Origin: Pontiellaceae bacterium | GTDB lineage: Bacteria > Verrucomicrobiota > Kiritimatiellia > Kiritimatiellales > Tichowtungiaceae | Assembly (NCBI GenBank): GCA_029934215.1 | Contig: JAOZMR010000188.1 | Span: forward strand, 1 to 5,711 | Reading direction: 5' to 3' | Length of the DNA stretch: 5,711 bases | Shown here: positions 1 to 5,711 of the stretch, in pieces | Numbering within the stretch: position 1 is the stretch's first letter | Layout: every line of letters starts with the position of its first letter | Program-made: the position numbers and the translations under genes | The notes under the pieces: model-generated | Told to the model about the DNA's origin: nothing | Database searches by the model: none | Seen by the model: only the letters and a program-made list of their open reading frames with translations

Positions 1-665
1 TTGATTCCAGGTAGTATCTCTTCAGCAATATGCTTACAAAATACTATCTGACTAAACTCTAAAAACTTAGCAGCATCATATTGATCCATTGTAGAGAAAT
101 CTAATGCATGGGCTAATTTTAACCTACATACAAATCCAGCTCCAGTGGACTCATTAATCCAAGACCAAGGTTCAAACTTAATCCCATAACAAGTACTAGA
201 ATTCTCTGGATAACATTTCCCTATTGTGGTTGCACTTTGTCGATATACTTCTTTTAAAGCATTCTGAGCACTAGTCATAATAGTTCCTCTTCCTATTGAT
301 CCACCTGCTGGTAGATTATGGAAGGTTTGAGCTTGTCTGAATGATGGGAACACATGTTCTACACCCATCACCATCTCATTCTCATCTAGATTATGAAAAT
401 AGATACCTTTCTTGTCTTCATAAATACGATTAGCTTTAGAGGTATCAATTGCAATATCTTTATATACTGGAAATCTAGTTGAGTACTCCATCAGAGCTTT
501 GAACTGCACTATCCAAAGTACATCTTCATCACTTAATCCCCACTTAACTCCTCTTGTACCACCAGTGATACTCCGAAGCTGGATGATCAGATTATGTATA
601 TTTGGACGTCTAGGATCAACTAATCTCATATTACTATCAGTCTTCATATTAAGAGTTGTATTCAT
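1..665 (-). CDS. Unrecognised protein, probably phage-encoded (C-terminus beyond window edge)
   Basis: The frame is open from an ATG at 665 to the left edge: 221 complete codons with no stop seen, so the C-terminus is missing. The start is chosen because GGAGGT (675-680) lies 9 bases upstream; the later Met codons 7 and 13 have no comparable site. I do not recognise the family. Visible points are a short polar N-terminus, a segment at residues 40-68 rich in Trp and aromatic residues (KWGLSDEDVLWIV, then YSTRFPVY), a Gly-rich stretch near 120-127 (AGGSIGRG), and four cysteines, all in the second half (151, 159, 180, 210). There is no signal peptide or clear membrane helix, so a soluble or virion protein fits. 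It lies 22 bases after the stop of the 298-residue gene and is probably cotranscribed with it. A structural or head-neck role is only a guess from the nearby capsid gene. Confidence 0.85.
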   Translation of the reverse strand, partial: MNTTLNMKTDSNMRLVDPRRPNIHNLIIQLRSITGGTRGVKWGLSDEDVLWIVQFKALMEYSTRFPVYKDIAIDTSKANRIYEDKKGIYFHNLDENEMVMGVEHVFPSFRQAQTFHNLPAGGSIGRGTIMTSAQNALKEVYRQSATTIGKCYPENSSTCYGIKFEPWSWINESTGAGFVCRLKLAHALDFSTMDQYDAAKFLEFSQIVFCKHIAEEILPGI

Positions 666-674
666 AATATTTAT

Positions 675-680
675 ACCTCC
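675..680 (-). promoter_or_regulatory. Shine-Dalgarno site of the left-edge gene
   Basis: GGAGGT on the minus strand lies 9 bases before the ATG at 665 and fixes that start. The spacer, together with the final T of the site, reads TATAAATA, which equals the T4 late promoter box. Transcription from it would begin at or after the start codon, so a translational role is more likely. Confidence 0.8.
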
Positions 681-687
681 AATAGTT

Positions 688-1584
688 TTATCTAAATACT
701 GATGACATTGTTTTTTGCATCTTACTTATATCATGAGTAAGACGATCTTCAACGCTCATGAATAATCGAGCACTATCACCATCTTTGAAAGTAGCATAAC
801 CATCTTCAAAACCTTCTAGTTCTACACCCATATATTCAACCATTGTCTTAACATCATCACTACCCTCAAATAACATATCTCTACTTATTTTAAATGTAGT
901 TTCAAAAGCCTCTTGCTCATAGTTAGGGATTGATGCTTTTCTAATACCTTCTATCCTAGTAGCTTCTTCAGCTGTAAATGTACCTTCTGCTGTTGGATTA
1001 GATGGAGTATTAACTCTATCTGTAGTGATAAATTGATATGGACCAATACTCATTCTTATCCCACGAGCTTTATCAACTACCTTACGAGCTGATGAGAATA
1101 TTCTAATAGATCCAGCAGGTACCTCTTTACCAAAGATAATATCCTTAGCAAAATCTTCACCTCTTTTACCACCAGTCTCCCAATCTTGCCAACAAGAACC
1201 ACCTTTAAAATTCATTCCAGTTATACGATGACAAACTTGATCGGACACAATAGCTTTAAGTCTCGTTTTATTAGAATCTCTAGGTGGATGACCATCTTCA
1301 CCTTTCAGTCTTCTTTTTCTCATTGTATCACTAATGAACGGATGTTGTACTGTCGCTGCTTTAAATGGTTGCTCTTGGAATACTTTACCCATTCTACTTG
1401 CCTTAGATATATCGTCAAAGTCCGCAGCTTTAAGTTTAAATTTAACTTGATGTGGAGCATTCCCAGCTACACCATTTACTCCTGGAATAGCAATATCTTC
1501 TAGATCAATTTCGGTGTCAGGCATTGTTACACCCATGTGAAATCCGAGTTCAATTTCTTTCGGTTTGAAGTATGTAAAACTCAT
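688..1584 (-). CDS. Unrecognised 298-residue protein, probably phage-encoded
   Basis: This is a complete gene of 298 residues ending in TAA at 690-688. The ATG at 1584 is supported by AAGGAGA (1597-1591), 6 bases upstream. I do not recognise the family. The product is soluble-looking, mixed in charge and has no membrane helix or signal peptide. Residues 85-110 are basic (RKRRLK followed by PRDSNKTRLK) and could contact nucleic acid. Residues 123-139 hold a Gly/Trp-rich patch (FKGGSCWQDWETGG). Residues 196-216 (NPTAEGTFTAEEATRIEGIR) suggest a loop followed by a helix. Only two Cys are present (118, 131). It is first in the leftward unit, divergent from the gene set that contains the probable capsid gene. 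A minor virion or head-completion role is possible but rests on context only. Confidence 0.85.
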   Translation of the reverse strand: MSFTYFKPKEIELGFHMGVTMPDTEIDLEDIAIPGVNGVAGNAPHQVKFKLKAADFDDISKASRMGKVFQEQPFKAATVQHPFISDTMRKRRLKGEDGHPPRDSNKTRLKAIVSDQVCHRITGMNFKGGSCWQDWETGGKRGEDFAKDIIFGKEVPAGSIRIFSSARKVVDKARGIRMSIGPYQFITTDRVNTPSNPTAEGTFTAEEATRIEGIRKASIPNYEQEAFETTFKISRDMLFEGSDDVKTMVEYMGVELEGFEDGYATFKDGDSARLFMSVEDRLTHDISKMQKTMSSVFR

Positions 1585-1590
1585 TATTTA

Positions 1591-1597
1591 TCTCCTT
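1591..1597 (-). promoter_or_regulatory. Shine-Dalgarno site of the 298-residue gene
   Basis: AAGGAGA on the minus strand lies 6 bases before the ATG at 1584. It supports that start over the internal Met codons 17 and 21. Confidence 0.8.
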
Positions 1598-1648
1598 ATA
1601 TATAATGTTTATTTAATAACTGTTTAGACAACAGATAAAGGATATGAC

Positions 1649-1655
1649 AAGGAGG
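1649..1655 (+). promoter_or_regulatory. Shine-Dalgarno site of the 577-residue gene
   Basis: AAGGAGG is a full-strength site 10 bases before the ATG at 1666. The spacer ends in GATAAATG, close to the GATAAATAATG of the divergent gene. Confidence 0.8.
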
Positions 1656-1665
1656 AATCGGATAA

Positions 1666-3399
1666 ATGAGTAATTTATTACACGGAAATCAACAAGAAAA
1701 TGGTCGTCAATTAGATGCCATGGATACATCTATTGGTCGATTATGTGACGGATTATCAGATGTGGATACTGAGAAACTTTCAATATATACAATCACTCTT
1801 GTGAATAAAATATTGAGGCTGTTTGAACTAATTGGTGATACATCGACAATAGATCAACAACAAGAAACTCTACTAGAGATAGATGGGTTTATTGATTATG
1901 TAATTGAAAGTTTAGAATATATTAATCGGGTTAGAATACACACATATAGCCCTAATCCTAATCACAATAAGATACAAGCTTCTCAAGAGCATAGATCAAG
2001 GTGTGTACATTTGTATATGATGATATTACAAATGATAATATCAAGTAGTAAATCCCAACAAATGTTTTTTAGAACTAGTGATAAATACAGTGAACGTATT
2101 GAGATACTATTGGATAAGTTAGTTCGTAAATATCGTAACAAAATGGAACCAATAATCATAGATGGGGTTAGCCTTCATTTACAGCAATATGAGCCATCTT
2201 ACAATTATACGTTAGAACGAACCATTAATGTGATGGATATCTTTCACAGATACGCAACCATTGGTCAGGTACGATCTAACTACACACATCGAAAATCCCG
2301 TAGATTTGGTAATTTACCAATTATTAAGACAACATCAGATCCACAGAGTATGATGGGTGAACGTATTGATCAGATAGATGATGCTAAATTTGAAGATGCT
2401 GATATTAAGATCCCACTAATGATGTTACATTTTGGTGATATTATGAGTGGAATATCTTTAATTAACGATAATGAGATACAACAAACAGCAATACATGTTG
2501 GTCTAACCGCTATCCAAATGAGTCTACTTGATGAGCATCAACTACAGCTATCCAAGTATAAACCAATTGTTACTATTAAGGTTGGAGAGGATTATCCTAT
2601 CCCATCTATCGGTGATCCGATGTTAGAGAAGATATTCTTATATTACCCATTATTATCTTCAGTTAAATTTGATAATGCTAAGGTAGATCATAGTTTATTT
2701 GAAGACTTTGATGATAGTCTAATTCGTCGATCGGCGAAACTATTCAAGCAATGTTTGGATAATCCAGATGGTCTGGGATATGATCGTAGAGGAACACATC
2801 AGATCATCTCTAGATTAGTCTATGCAAGTGTTCATGATTATCGACCACTAAAGACTGCTCATCATGGAGAGTTTGAAGATGTACGAAGTGATGCTCGAAG
2901 TGCTACTAAAAAAGTAGTAAGAACTAAGAAACAAATTGATACAGCAGTGGATAAGAAAGTTGTCTCTCCAGTAGCGAAGAATCTTGAAGATTTAATCTTA
3001 GGATTAACATCTAATGATGTTCAGAATGAGAAAGAGAAGAGAGACATTCGTGAGAATATTAGTAAAGGTAGATATACAGCTAAGTTCTTAATTAAGAAAT
3101 ATCTGAATCACCTAGCAACGAAAGCTGTTATAATGGTTATAGCTGGTCCAGGTATTGGGTTATTGATTAATGTCATTATTACATACTTAGATATTCGACG
3201 AACCAAAGCTGTTTCAGATAAGGAACGTCGTAGGATGAGTGCAGATTTTGATGATGCTTTAGAGATATTGGATATGAAGATTAACTCAACTGATGATAGT
3301 AAGAAGAAGATAGCTTTAGTTAAGATGAGACAGAAGTTAAGTCGTAGTCAATCTAAGATTAAGTTTAATGATGATTCTGTATCAAAGAAAGGAGACTAG
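1666..3399 (+). CDS. Unrecognised 577-residue protein, probably phage-encoded, with one hydrophobic segment near the C-terminus
   Basis: This is a complete gene with a strong ribosome binding site, ending in TAG at 3397-3399. I do not recognise the family. Roughly residues 1-400 look mainly helical and soluble, with few Gly or Pro. A basic linker follows at about 407-433 (many Arg/Lys, including ATKKVVRTKKQ). Residues 487-508 form a hydrophobic stretch long enough to span a membrane (VIMVIAGPGIGLL at its core) with basic residues on both sides. The last 67 residues are highly charged and helical, ending in a basic tail (KMRQKLSRSQSKIK). There is no N-terminal signal peptide. The layout suggests a soluble head carrying a C-terminal membrane or buried-helix anchor. 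Its 3' end contains the ribosome binding site of the next gene, so the two are probably made together. It lies two genes upstream of the probable capsid gene, so a virion or head-assembly role is plausible but unproven. Arg codons are mixed (23 CGN, 11 AGA, 3 AGG). Confidence 0.9.
   Translation: MSNLLHGNQQENGRQLDAMDTSIGRLCDGLSDVDTEKLSIYTITLVNKILRLFELIGDTSTIDQQQETLLEIDGFIDYVIESLEYINRVRIHTYSPNPNHNKIQASQEHRSRCVHLYMMILQMIISSSKSQQMFFRTSDKYSERIEILLDKLVRKYRNKMEPIIIDGVSLHLQQYEPSYNYTLERTINVMDIFHRYATIGQVRSNYTHRKSRRFGNLPIIKTTSDPQSMMGERIDQIDDAKFEDADIKIPLMMLHFGDIMSGISLINDNEIQQTAIHVGLTAIQMSLLDEHQLQLSKYKPIVTIKVGEDYPIPSIGDPMLEKIFLYYPLLSSVKFDNAKVDHSLFEDFDDSLIRRSAKLFKQCLDNPDGLGYDRRGTHQIISRLVYASVHDYRPLKTAHHGEFEDVRSDARSATKKVVRTKKQIDTAVDKKVVSPVAKNLEDLILGLTSNDVQNEKEKRDIRENISKGRYTAKFLIKKYLNHLATKAVIMVIAGPGIGLLINVIITYLDIRRTKAVSDKERRRMSADFDDALEILDMKINSTDDSKKKIALVKMRQKLSRSQSKIKFNDDSVSKKGD
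3388..3394 (+). promoter_or_regulatory. Shine-Dalgarno site inside the upstream gene, setting the start of the acidic protein
   Basis: AAAGGAG lies within the last codons (Lys-Lys-Gly-Asp) of the 577-residue gene, 9 bases before the ATG at 3404. The upstream stop is only 4 bases before that ATG, an arrangement typical of translational coupling. It decides the start: the frame stays open to an ATG at 3368, which would add 12 residues, but this site points to 3404. Confidence 0.8.
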
Positions 3400-3403
3400 A
3401 CTA

Positions 3404-3853
3404 ATGGAAGAATATGAAGACTTTACAGATGATGATGTTGATTTAGAAGAAACAATTACAGTTGACGATGATGATATGGATATCATTGAAATGGAAGCTG
3501 AAGATGATGACAAGGAGAAAGATGAGGAAGATGACGACGACAGTAAAGGTGATGATGCTGATTCCACTCCTGCTGAAGAGGACGATAGTTCAGAGTCTGA
3601 TAGCAGTGAAAGTGATCCTGCTGATGATGATAAAGATGATGATAATACTAGTACTGATGATGAAGAACCCGAAGAAGATAAGGGTGATGATGGTACATCT
3701 GGAGATGAAGATAATCCTGAAGGGGATAAGTCTTCTGAAGAACCTGATGAAAGTTCATCCAGTGACGAATCAACAGATTCTGATAGTGATACTGACAACT
3801 CTGAAGAAGGTGAACCTTCATCTGATGAAGCTGAAGAAGAACCTGCTCCTACA
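3404..3853 (+). repeat. Low-complexity GAT/GAA-rich tract coding the acidic region
   Basis: The tract is dominated by GAT, GAC, GAA, GAG and Ser codons. It is not a simple slippage repeat: synonymous codons are mixed. The tandem peptide SSESD-SSESD (residues 62-71) is written AGT TCA GAG TCT GAT and then AGC AGT GAA AGT GAT. This points to selection on protein composition, not to recent DNA duplication. Confidence 0.75.
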
Positions 3854-4126
3854 AAGAGAAAAACATTAGGTCGTTTAGATGAGTTACAATTTAATTTAAA
3901 TGAGTTATTATCAACTATCAACTTTAAGCTACCAGCGTTTGAGGGTAATAAGAAGCATACCGATCTAATTGGGTTTAGGGATCATCTAGAATCGTTAGAT
4001 GTTGTATGTGATGAGTTGTATAAAAAATGGAACAAATTAGATCCAAAAACATTGGATGCAAAGCTCTTGACAATATCAAAGTATTGTGAAGAAGTTACAA
4101 TAGAACTTAGTGATCTTATAGAGTAG
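3404..4126 (+). CDS. Hyperacidic Asp/Glu/Ser-rich protein, candidate prohead scaffold or core protein
   Basis: The gene encodes 240 residues from the ATG at 3404. By hand count, residues 1-150 hold 78 Asp/Glu against 6 Lys and no Arg, a net charge near -72; Ser, Thr, Gly and Pro fill the rest, so this part must be disordered. A Lys/Arg cluster (TKRKTLGR, about 150-157) marks the change to a near-neutral, helical domain of about 85 residues (for example RLDELQFNLNELL and LDVVCDELYKKW). Acidic core and scaffold proteins are known directly upstream of the capsid gene in T4-like phages (gp67, gp68, gp22), and this gene is the immediate upstream neighbour of the probable capsid gene. In that model the helical end would bind capsid or core partners. 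Alternatives are a DNA-mimic protein or an internal head protein. I see no sequence match to a named family. Tripeptides fitting the T4 prohead protease pattern (L/I-X-E) occur at 14-16 and 27-29, but may be chance. Confidence 0.88.
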   Translation: MEEYEDFTDDDVDLEETITVDDDDMDIIEMEAEDDDKEKDEEDDDDSKGDDADSTPAEEDDSSESDSSESDPADDDKDDDNTSTDDEEPEEDKGDDGTSGDEDNPEGDKSSEEPDESSSSDESTDSDSDTDNSEEGEPSSDEAEEEPAPTKRKTLGRLDELQFNLNELLSTINFKLPAFEGNKKHTDLIGFRDHLESLDVVCDELYKKWNKLDPKTLDAKLLTISKYCEEVTIELSDLIE

Positions 4127-4172
4127 GATCACATTAGTGTGAGTGTTGGTGGTTCTACTATTAACACTTATA
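4110..4172 (+). promoter_or_regulatory. Cluster of overlapping RNA stem-loops between the acidic and capsid genes
   Basis: Three pairings can be drawn. A: GTGATC (4110-4115) with GATCAC (4127-4132), the loop containing the stop codon of the acidic gene. B: TCACA (4129-4133) with TGTGA (4138-4142), loop TTAG. C: 4138-4153 with 4157-4172, 16 pairs including 5 G-U, loop TCT; its six-base core is AGTGTT with AACACT. B overlaps both A and C, while A and C can coexist. C depends on G-U pairs, so it forms well only in the plus-strand transcript. No U-run follows, so it is not an ordinary terminator. It could be an RNA-processing, stability or coupling element upstream of the capsid ribosome binding site. 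Confidence 0.45.
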
Positions 4173-4176
4173 AAAT
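4169..4176 (+). promoter_or_regulatory. Possible late-type promoter box before the capsid gene
   Basis: TATAAAAT resembles the T4 late promoter box TATAAATA and lies 19 bases before the capsid ATG. Initiation from it would leave a very short leader starting near the ribosome binding site. In such AT-rich DNA this can easily be chance. Confidence 0.15.
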
Positions 4177-4181
4177 TATAT

Positions 4182-4187
4182 AAGGAG
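4182..4187 (+). promoter_or_regulatory. Shine-Dalgarno site of the capsid gene
   Basis: AAGGAG lies 8 bases before the ATG at 4196 and decides that start. It is 9 bases beyond stem-loop C and outside all three drawn stems, so it is free to bind ribosomes. Confidence 0.85.
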
Positions 4188-4195
4188 ACATAAAT

Positions 4196-5711
4196 ATGGC
4201 TACTATAAATAGAGTTCGTTCTGTCAGAGATACAAATACAGATAAGAACGTATCCCCTATTGTGGGTAAAATTTTAGAAAATGCAAAGTCGTTTGGAGTA
4301 TCTACTGGTCATAACCAGATAAATACACAGAATGGATTTGGTAATAGATTCTTAGAAGGTGCTGCGGATGCAGATCTTGAGGATTATATTGATTCATTGT
4401 TAGGTGCTTATGATGAGCTTGAAGGCGTTGAGATTAGAGAAGATATAATGGCTGCTGCTAAGCAAACTATGAAGACTACTCTTGTTGGTTATCATCACAT
4501 GAGAGGTGGTGCTAAGTTAGCTCCGTTAACTCTACTTGGTTCTGATTCCGCTGATATGGAGGATTTTTCTGGTGGTGCAATAGGTTGGGGTAGTGTATCT
4601 AACTATGGACACGTAACTGGTCCTGTTATAGCTGCAACACTTCCAATATCATATGCTTCACAGACTCTTCCTACTTCTGCAATGAAAACACCAAAGACTA
4701 CTTTCGAGATTGATATCGATACTGTTCACTATGCTGATGGTACAATAATGAGAGCTGAAGACCTTGGTTATTATAGTGATAGACTTGGTGCATTCGGTGA
4801 AAGTCCTGAAGCACAATTAAGTGTTGTTGCAAGTGTTAATGATACTTACACAGCTGAATTGGTTACTGGTGTTGTTGGTATTAAAGTAGGAGTTGCTGGT
4901 GCAAACCTAGTTGCTGCTACTGGTGCAGTTGTTGATAGTAATGGTGTTAGAAAGTTATATGACCATGCTACACTTAAGATTGTTGGTATTTGTATAGCTG
5001 ATGAGGATGGTGATAATGCTGAGATATTACCTTGTGATATTAAACCAATGGTTGCTGACGCAGATACTAGACAACAAGTATTTATGGGAAGTGTGACTAA
5101 AGATGGTCGTACATTCAATATTACTGTAAGTGTTGTTGATATCGATAGTGGTGATCTTGTGATCATGAGTTCTATTGGTGGACCTAGTGGTAAAGTTATA
5201 ACTGGTATTGTTCCGAAGTTTTCACTAAGAAACAACCAAACAGCTGAGCTATCTACTAGACAAAGATATCACAGAGAAAGAGAGCAGTTACTAATTAGAT
5301 CAGCTCCACTAATCCATATCCCATTTGAGCCACAGGCTAGTGAGGATATTAATGCATTAGCTGGTGTAGATGATGTTGGTACTCAAATAGAGAAAGCTAG
5401 AGTTTTAATTAACCAAGCTTTAGAAACTAGAACAATTAAGTTTGTTGCACAAGTTGTAACAAGTGGTGTTGGTGCTGGTCTATTATCACACGCTAAAGGC
5501 GATAATGGTGTTAAAGACTTTGTATTTACAGGTTCTGTAGATCTTAAGCCATCTTCTAACTTACAAAATACTGAATCTCTTGCTGAATATGCTGAGATGA
5601 AGTTTGCTTCTTACATTAGAGAGCTAATTGTTAAGTCACAGATGACTACTAGAGATAGAGATGTTACTTGGTACTTTAACGGATGGAGATATAAGAAGAG
5701 GTCTTTTAAAT
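4196..5711 (+). CDS. Probable major capsid protein, HK97-fold T4-like type (C-terminus beyond window edge)
   Basis: The frame is open from the ATG at 4196 to the right edge (505 complete codons). The product would form the icosahedral head shell. Supporting features: a polar, helical N-terminal part (about 1-105); a Gly-rich loop region at 114-160 (GGAIGWGSVSNYG); a Val/Gly-rich beta-type stretch at about 205-345, possibly an inserted domain; and at 382-412 SEDINALAGVDDVGTQIEKA and the following helix. That last part resembles the T4 gp23 pattern (Q/E)DL-x-A-x-x-G-x-D followed by a long helix. The comparison is from memory, not an alignment. Another large virion protein, such as a sheath or vertex protein, is not excluded. 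Arg codons are 21 AGA of 24, unlike the 577-residue gene, which fits very high expression. A tripeptide of the T4 protease type (Ile-Leu-Glu, 26-28) could mark N-terminal trimming, but this is speculative. Confidence 0.75.
   Translation, partial: MATINRVRSVRDTNTDKNVSPIVGKILENAKSFGVSTGHNQINTQNGFGNRFLEGAADADLEDYIDSLLGAYDELEGVEIREDIMAAAKQTMKTTLVGYHHMRGGAKLAPLTLLGSDSADMEDFSGGAIGWGSVSNYGHVTGPVIAATLPISYASQTLPTSAMKTPKTTFEIDIDTVHYADGTIMRAEDLGYYSDRLGAFGESPEAQLSVVASVNDTYTAELVTGVVGIKVGVAGANLVAATGAVVDSNGVRKLYDHATLKIVGICIADEDGDNAEILPCDIKPMVADADTRQQVFMGSVTKDGRTFNITVSVVDIDSGDLVIMSSIGGPSGKVITGIVPKFSLRNNQTAELSTRQRYHREREQLLIRSAPLIHIPFEPQASEDINALAGVDDVGTQIEKARVLINQALETRTIKFVAQVVTSGVGAGLLSHAKGDNGVKDFVFTGSVDLKPSSNLQNTESLAEYAEMKFASYIRELIVKSQMTTRDRDVTWYFNGWRYKKRSFK

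Larger units (their letters stand above)
1585..1665. promoter_or_regulatory. Divergent intergenic region, presumed to hold both promoters
   Basis: These 81 bases separate leftward from rightward genes, so both units must start transcription here or within a neighbouring gene. On the plus strand TATAAT occurs at 1601-1606, 60 bases before the rightward start, but no good -35 box lies 16-18 bases upstream of it. On the minus strand TTGTCA (1650-1645) is one base from TTGACA, but no good -10 follows at 17 bases. A short inverted repeat, CTGTT-N5-AACAG (1620-1634), and an 11-base palindrome, TTATTTAATAA (1609-1619), lie in the middle and could be protein-binding sites. The promoters may be read by a phage factor whose motif I cannot recognise. 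Confidence 0.4.

Noticed and set aside
668..675. Perfect T4 late promoter box TATAAATA on the minus strand
   Set aside because: It lies between the ribosome binding site and the ATG at 665, so transcripts would start too late to translate this gene. It is more likely an AT-rich spacer.
499..702. Plus-strand open frame of 67 residues opposite the left-edge gene
   Set aside because: It lies antisense to a supported gene, has no ribosome binding site and runs across the gene junction.
1186..1503. Plus-strand open frame of 105 residues opposite the 298-residue gene
   Set aside because: No ribosome binding site was seen and its composition is unlike a protein; the minus-strand gene explains the region.
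3368..3403. Longer start for the acidic protein (12 extra residues)
   Set aside because: It overlaps the upstream gene by 32 bases and has no ribosome binding site, while AAAGGAG is well placed for the ATG at 3404.
3462..3869. Plus-strand frame of 135 residues rich in Met, Lys and Leu inside the acidic gene
   Set aside because: It is a shifted reading of the same low-complexity tract (GAT GAT read as ATG ATG), without its own ribosome binding site.
3382..3921. Minus-strand open frame of 179 residues, very rich in Ser and Leu
   Set aside because: It is the reverse complement of the GAT/GAA-rich acidic tract, where ATC and TCA/TCT triplets give Ser and avoid stops. It has no ribosome binding site, and it opposes a well-supported gene.
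4129..4142. TCACA-N4-TGTGA, resembling CRP half-sites
   Set aside because: The half-sites are in the reverse order and wrongly spaced for CRP (TGTGA-N6-TCACA). It is kept only as a possible RNA stem.
4138..4176. Stem-loop C as a rho-independent terminator
   Set aside because: The stem is rich in A-U and G-U pairs and is followed by AAAATTAT, with no U-run. Termination here would also cut the capsid gene off from its unit.
4846..5235. Minus-strand open frame of 129 residues opposite the capsid gene
   Set aside because: Its composition is an antisense echo of the Val/Gly/Thr-rich region. The capsid frame is open through the whole stretch with strong codon bias.

Overview
The window is AT-rich, densely coding DNA that looks like part of the virion-structure region of a tailed bacteriophage (Caudoviricetes), possibly a large myovirus. 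The main support is the rightmost gene. Its product has a capsid-like layout, and its stretch around residues 382-412 resembles, from memory and not by alignment, the conserved A-domain helix of T4-type major capsid proteins. I see no host housekeeping genes, tRNAs, rRNAs, insertion sequences, integrase or CRISPR. The phage assignment is therefore inference, and the host cannot be named.

Layout: two genes run leftward on the minus strand (positions 1-665, cut by the window edge, and 688-1584). They are 22 bases apart and form one unit. An 81-base divergent region (1585-1665) separates them from a rightward unit of three genes: a 577-residue protein with one hydrophobic segment (1666-3399), a 240-residue protein with an extremely acidic first 150 residues (3404-4126), and the probable major capsid protein (4196 to the right edge, open). 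All five starts have a good Shine-Dalgarno sequence. There is no gene-free stretch longer than about 80 bases.

How the parts may work together (inference): in T4-like phages, small acidic core proteins, the prohead protease and the scaffold are encoded just upstream of the capsid gene. The acidic protein sits in that place and is a candidate scaffold, core or capsid-associated protein. It appears translationally coupled to the 577-residue protein, because its ribosome binding site lies inside the last codons of that gene. The 69 bases between the acidic gene and the capsid gene hold three partly exclusive RNA stem-loops that could separate capsid expression from its upstream neighbours. Arginine codon use changes sharply at the capsid gene (21 of 24 AGA, against 11 of 37 in the 577-codon gene), as expected of a very highly expressed gene. 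The two minus-strand products and the 577-residue protein are not recognised.
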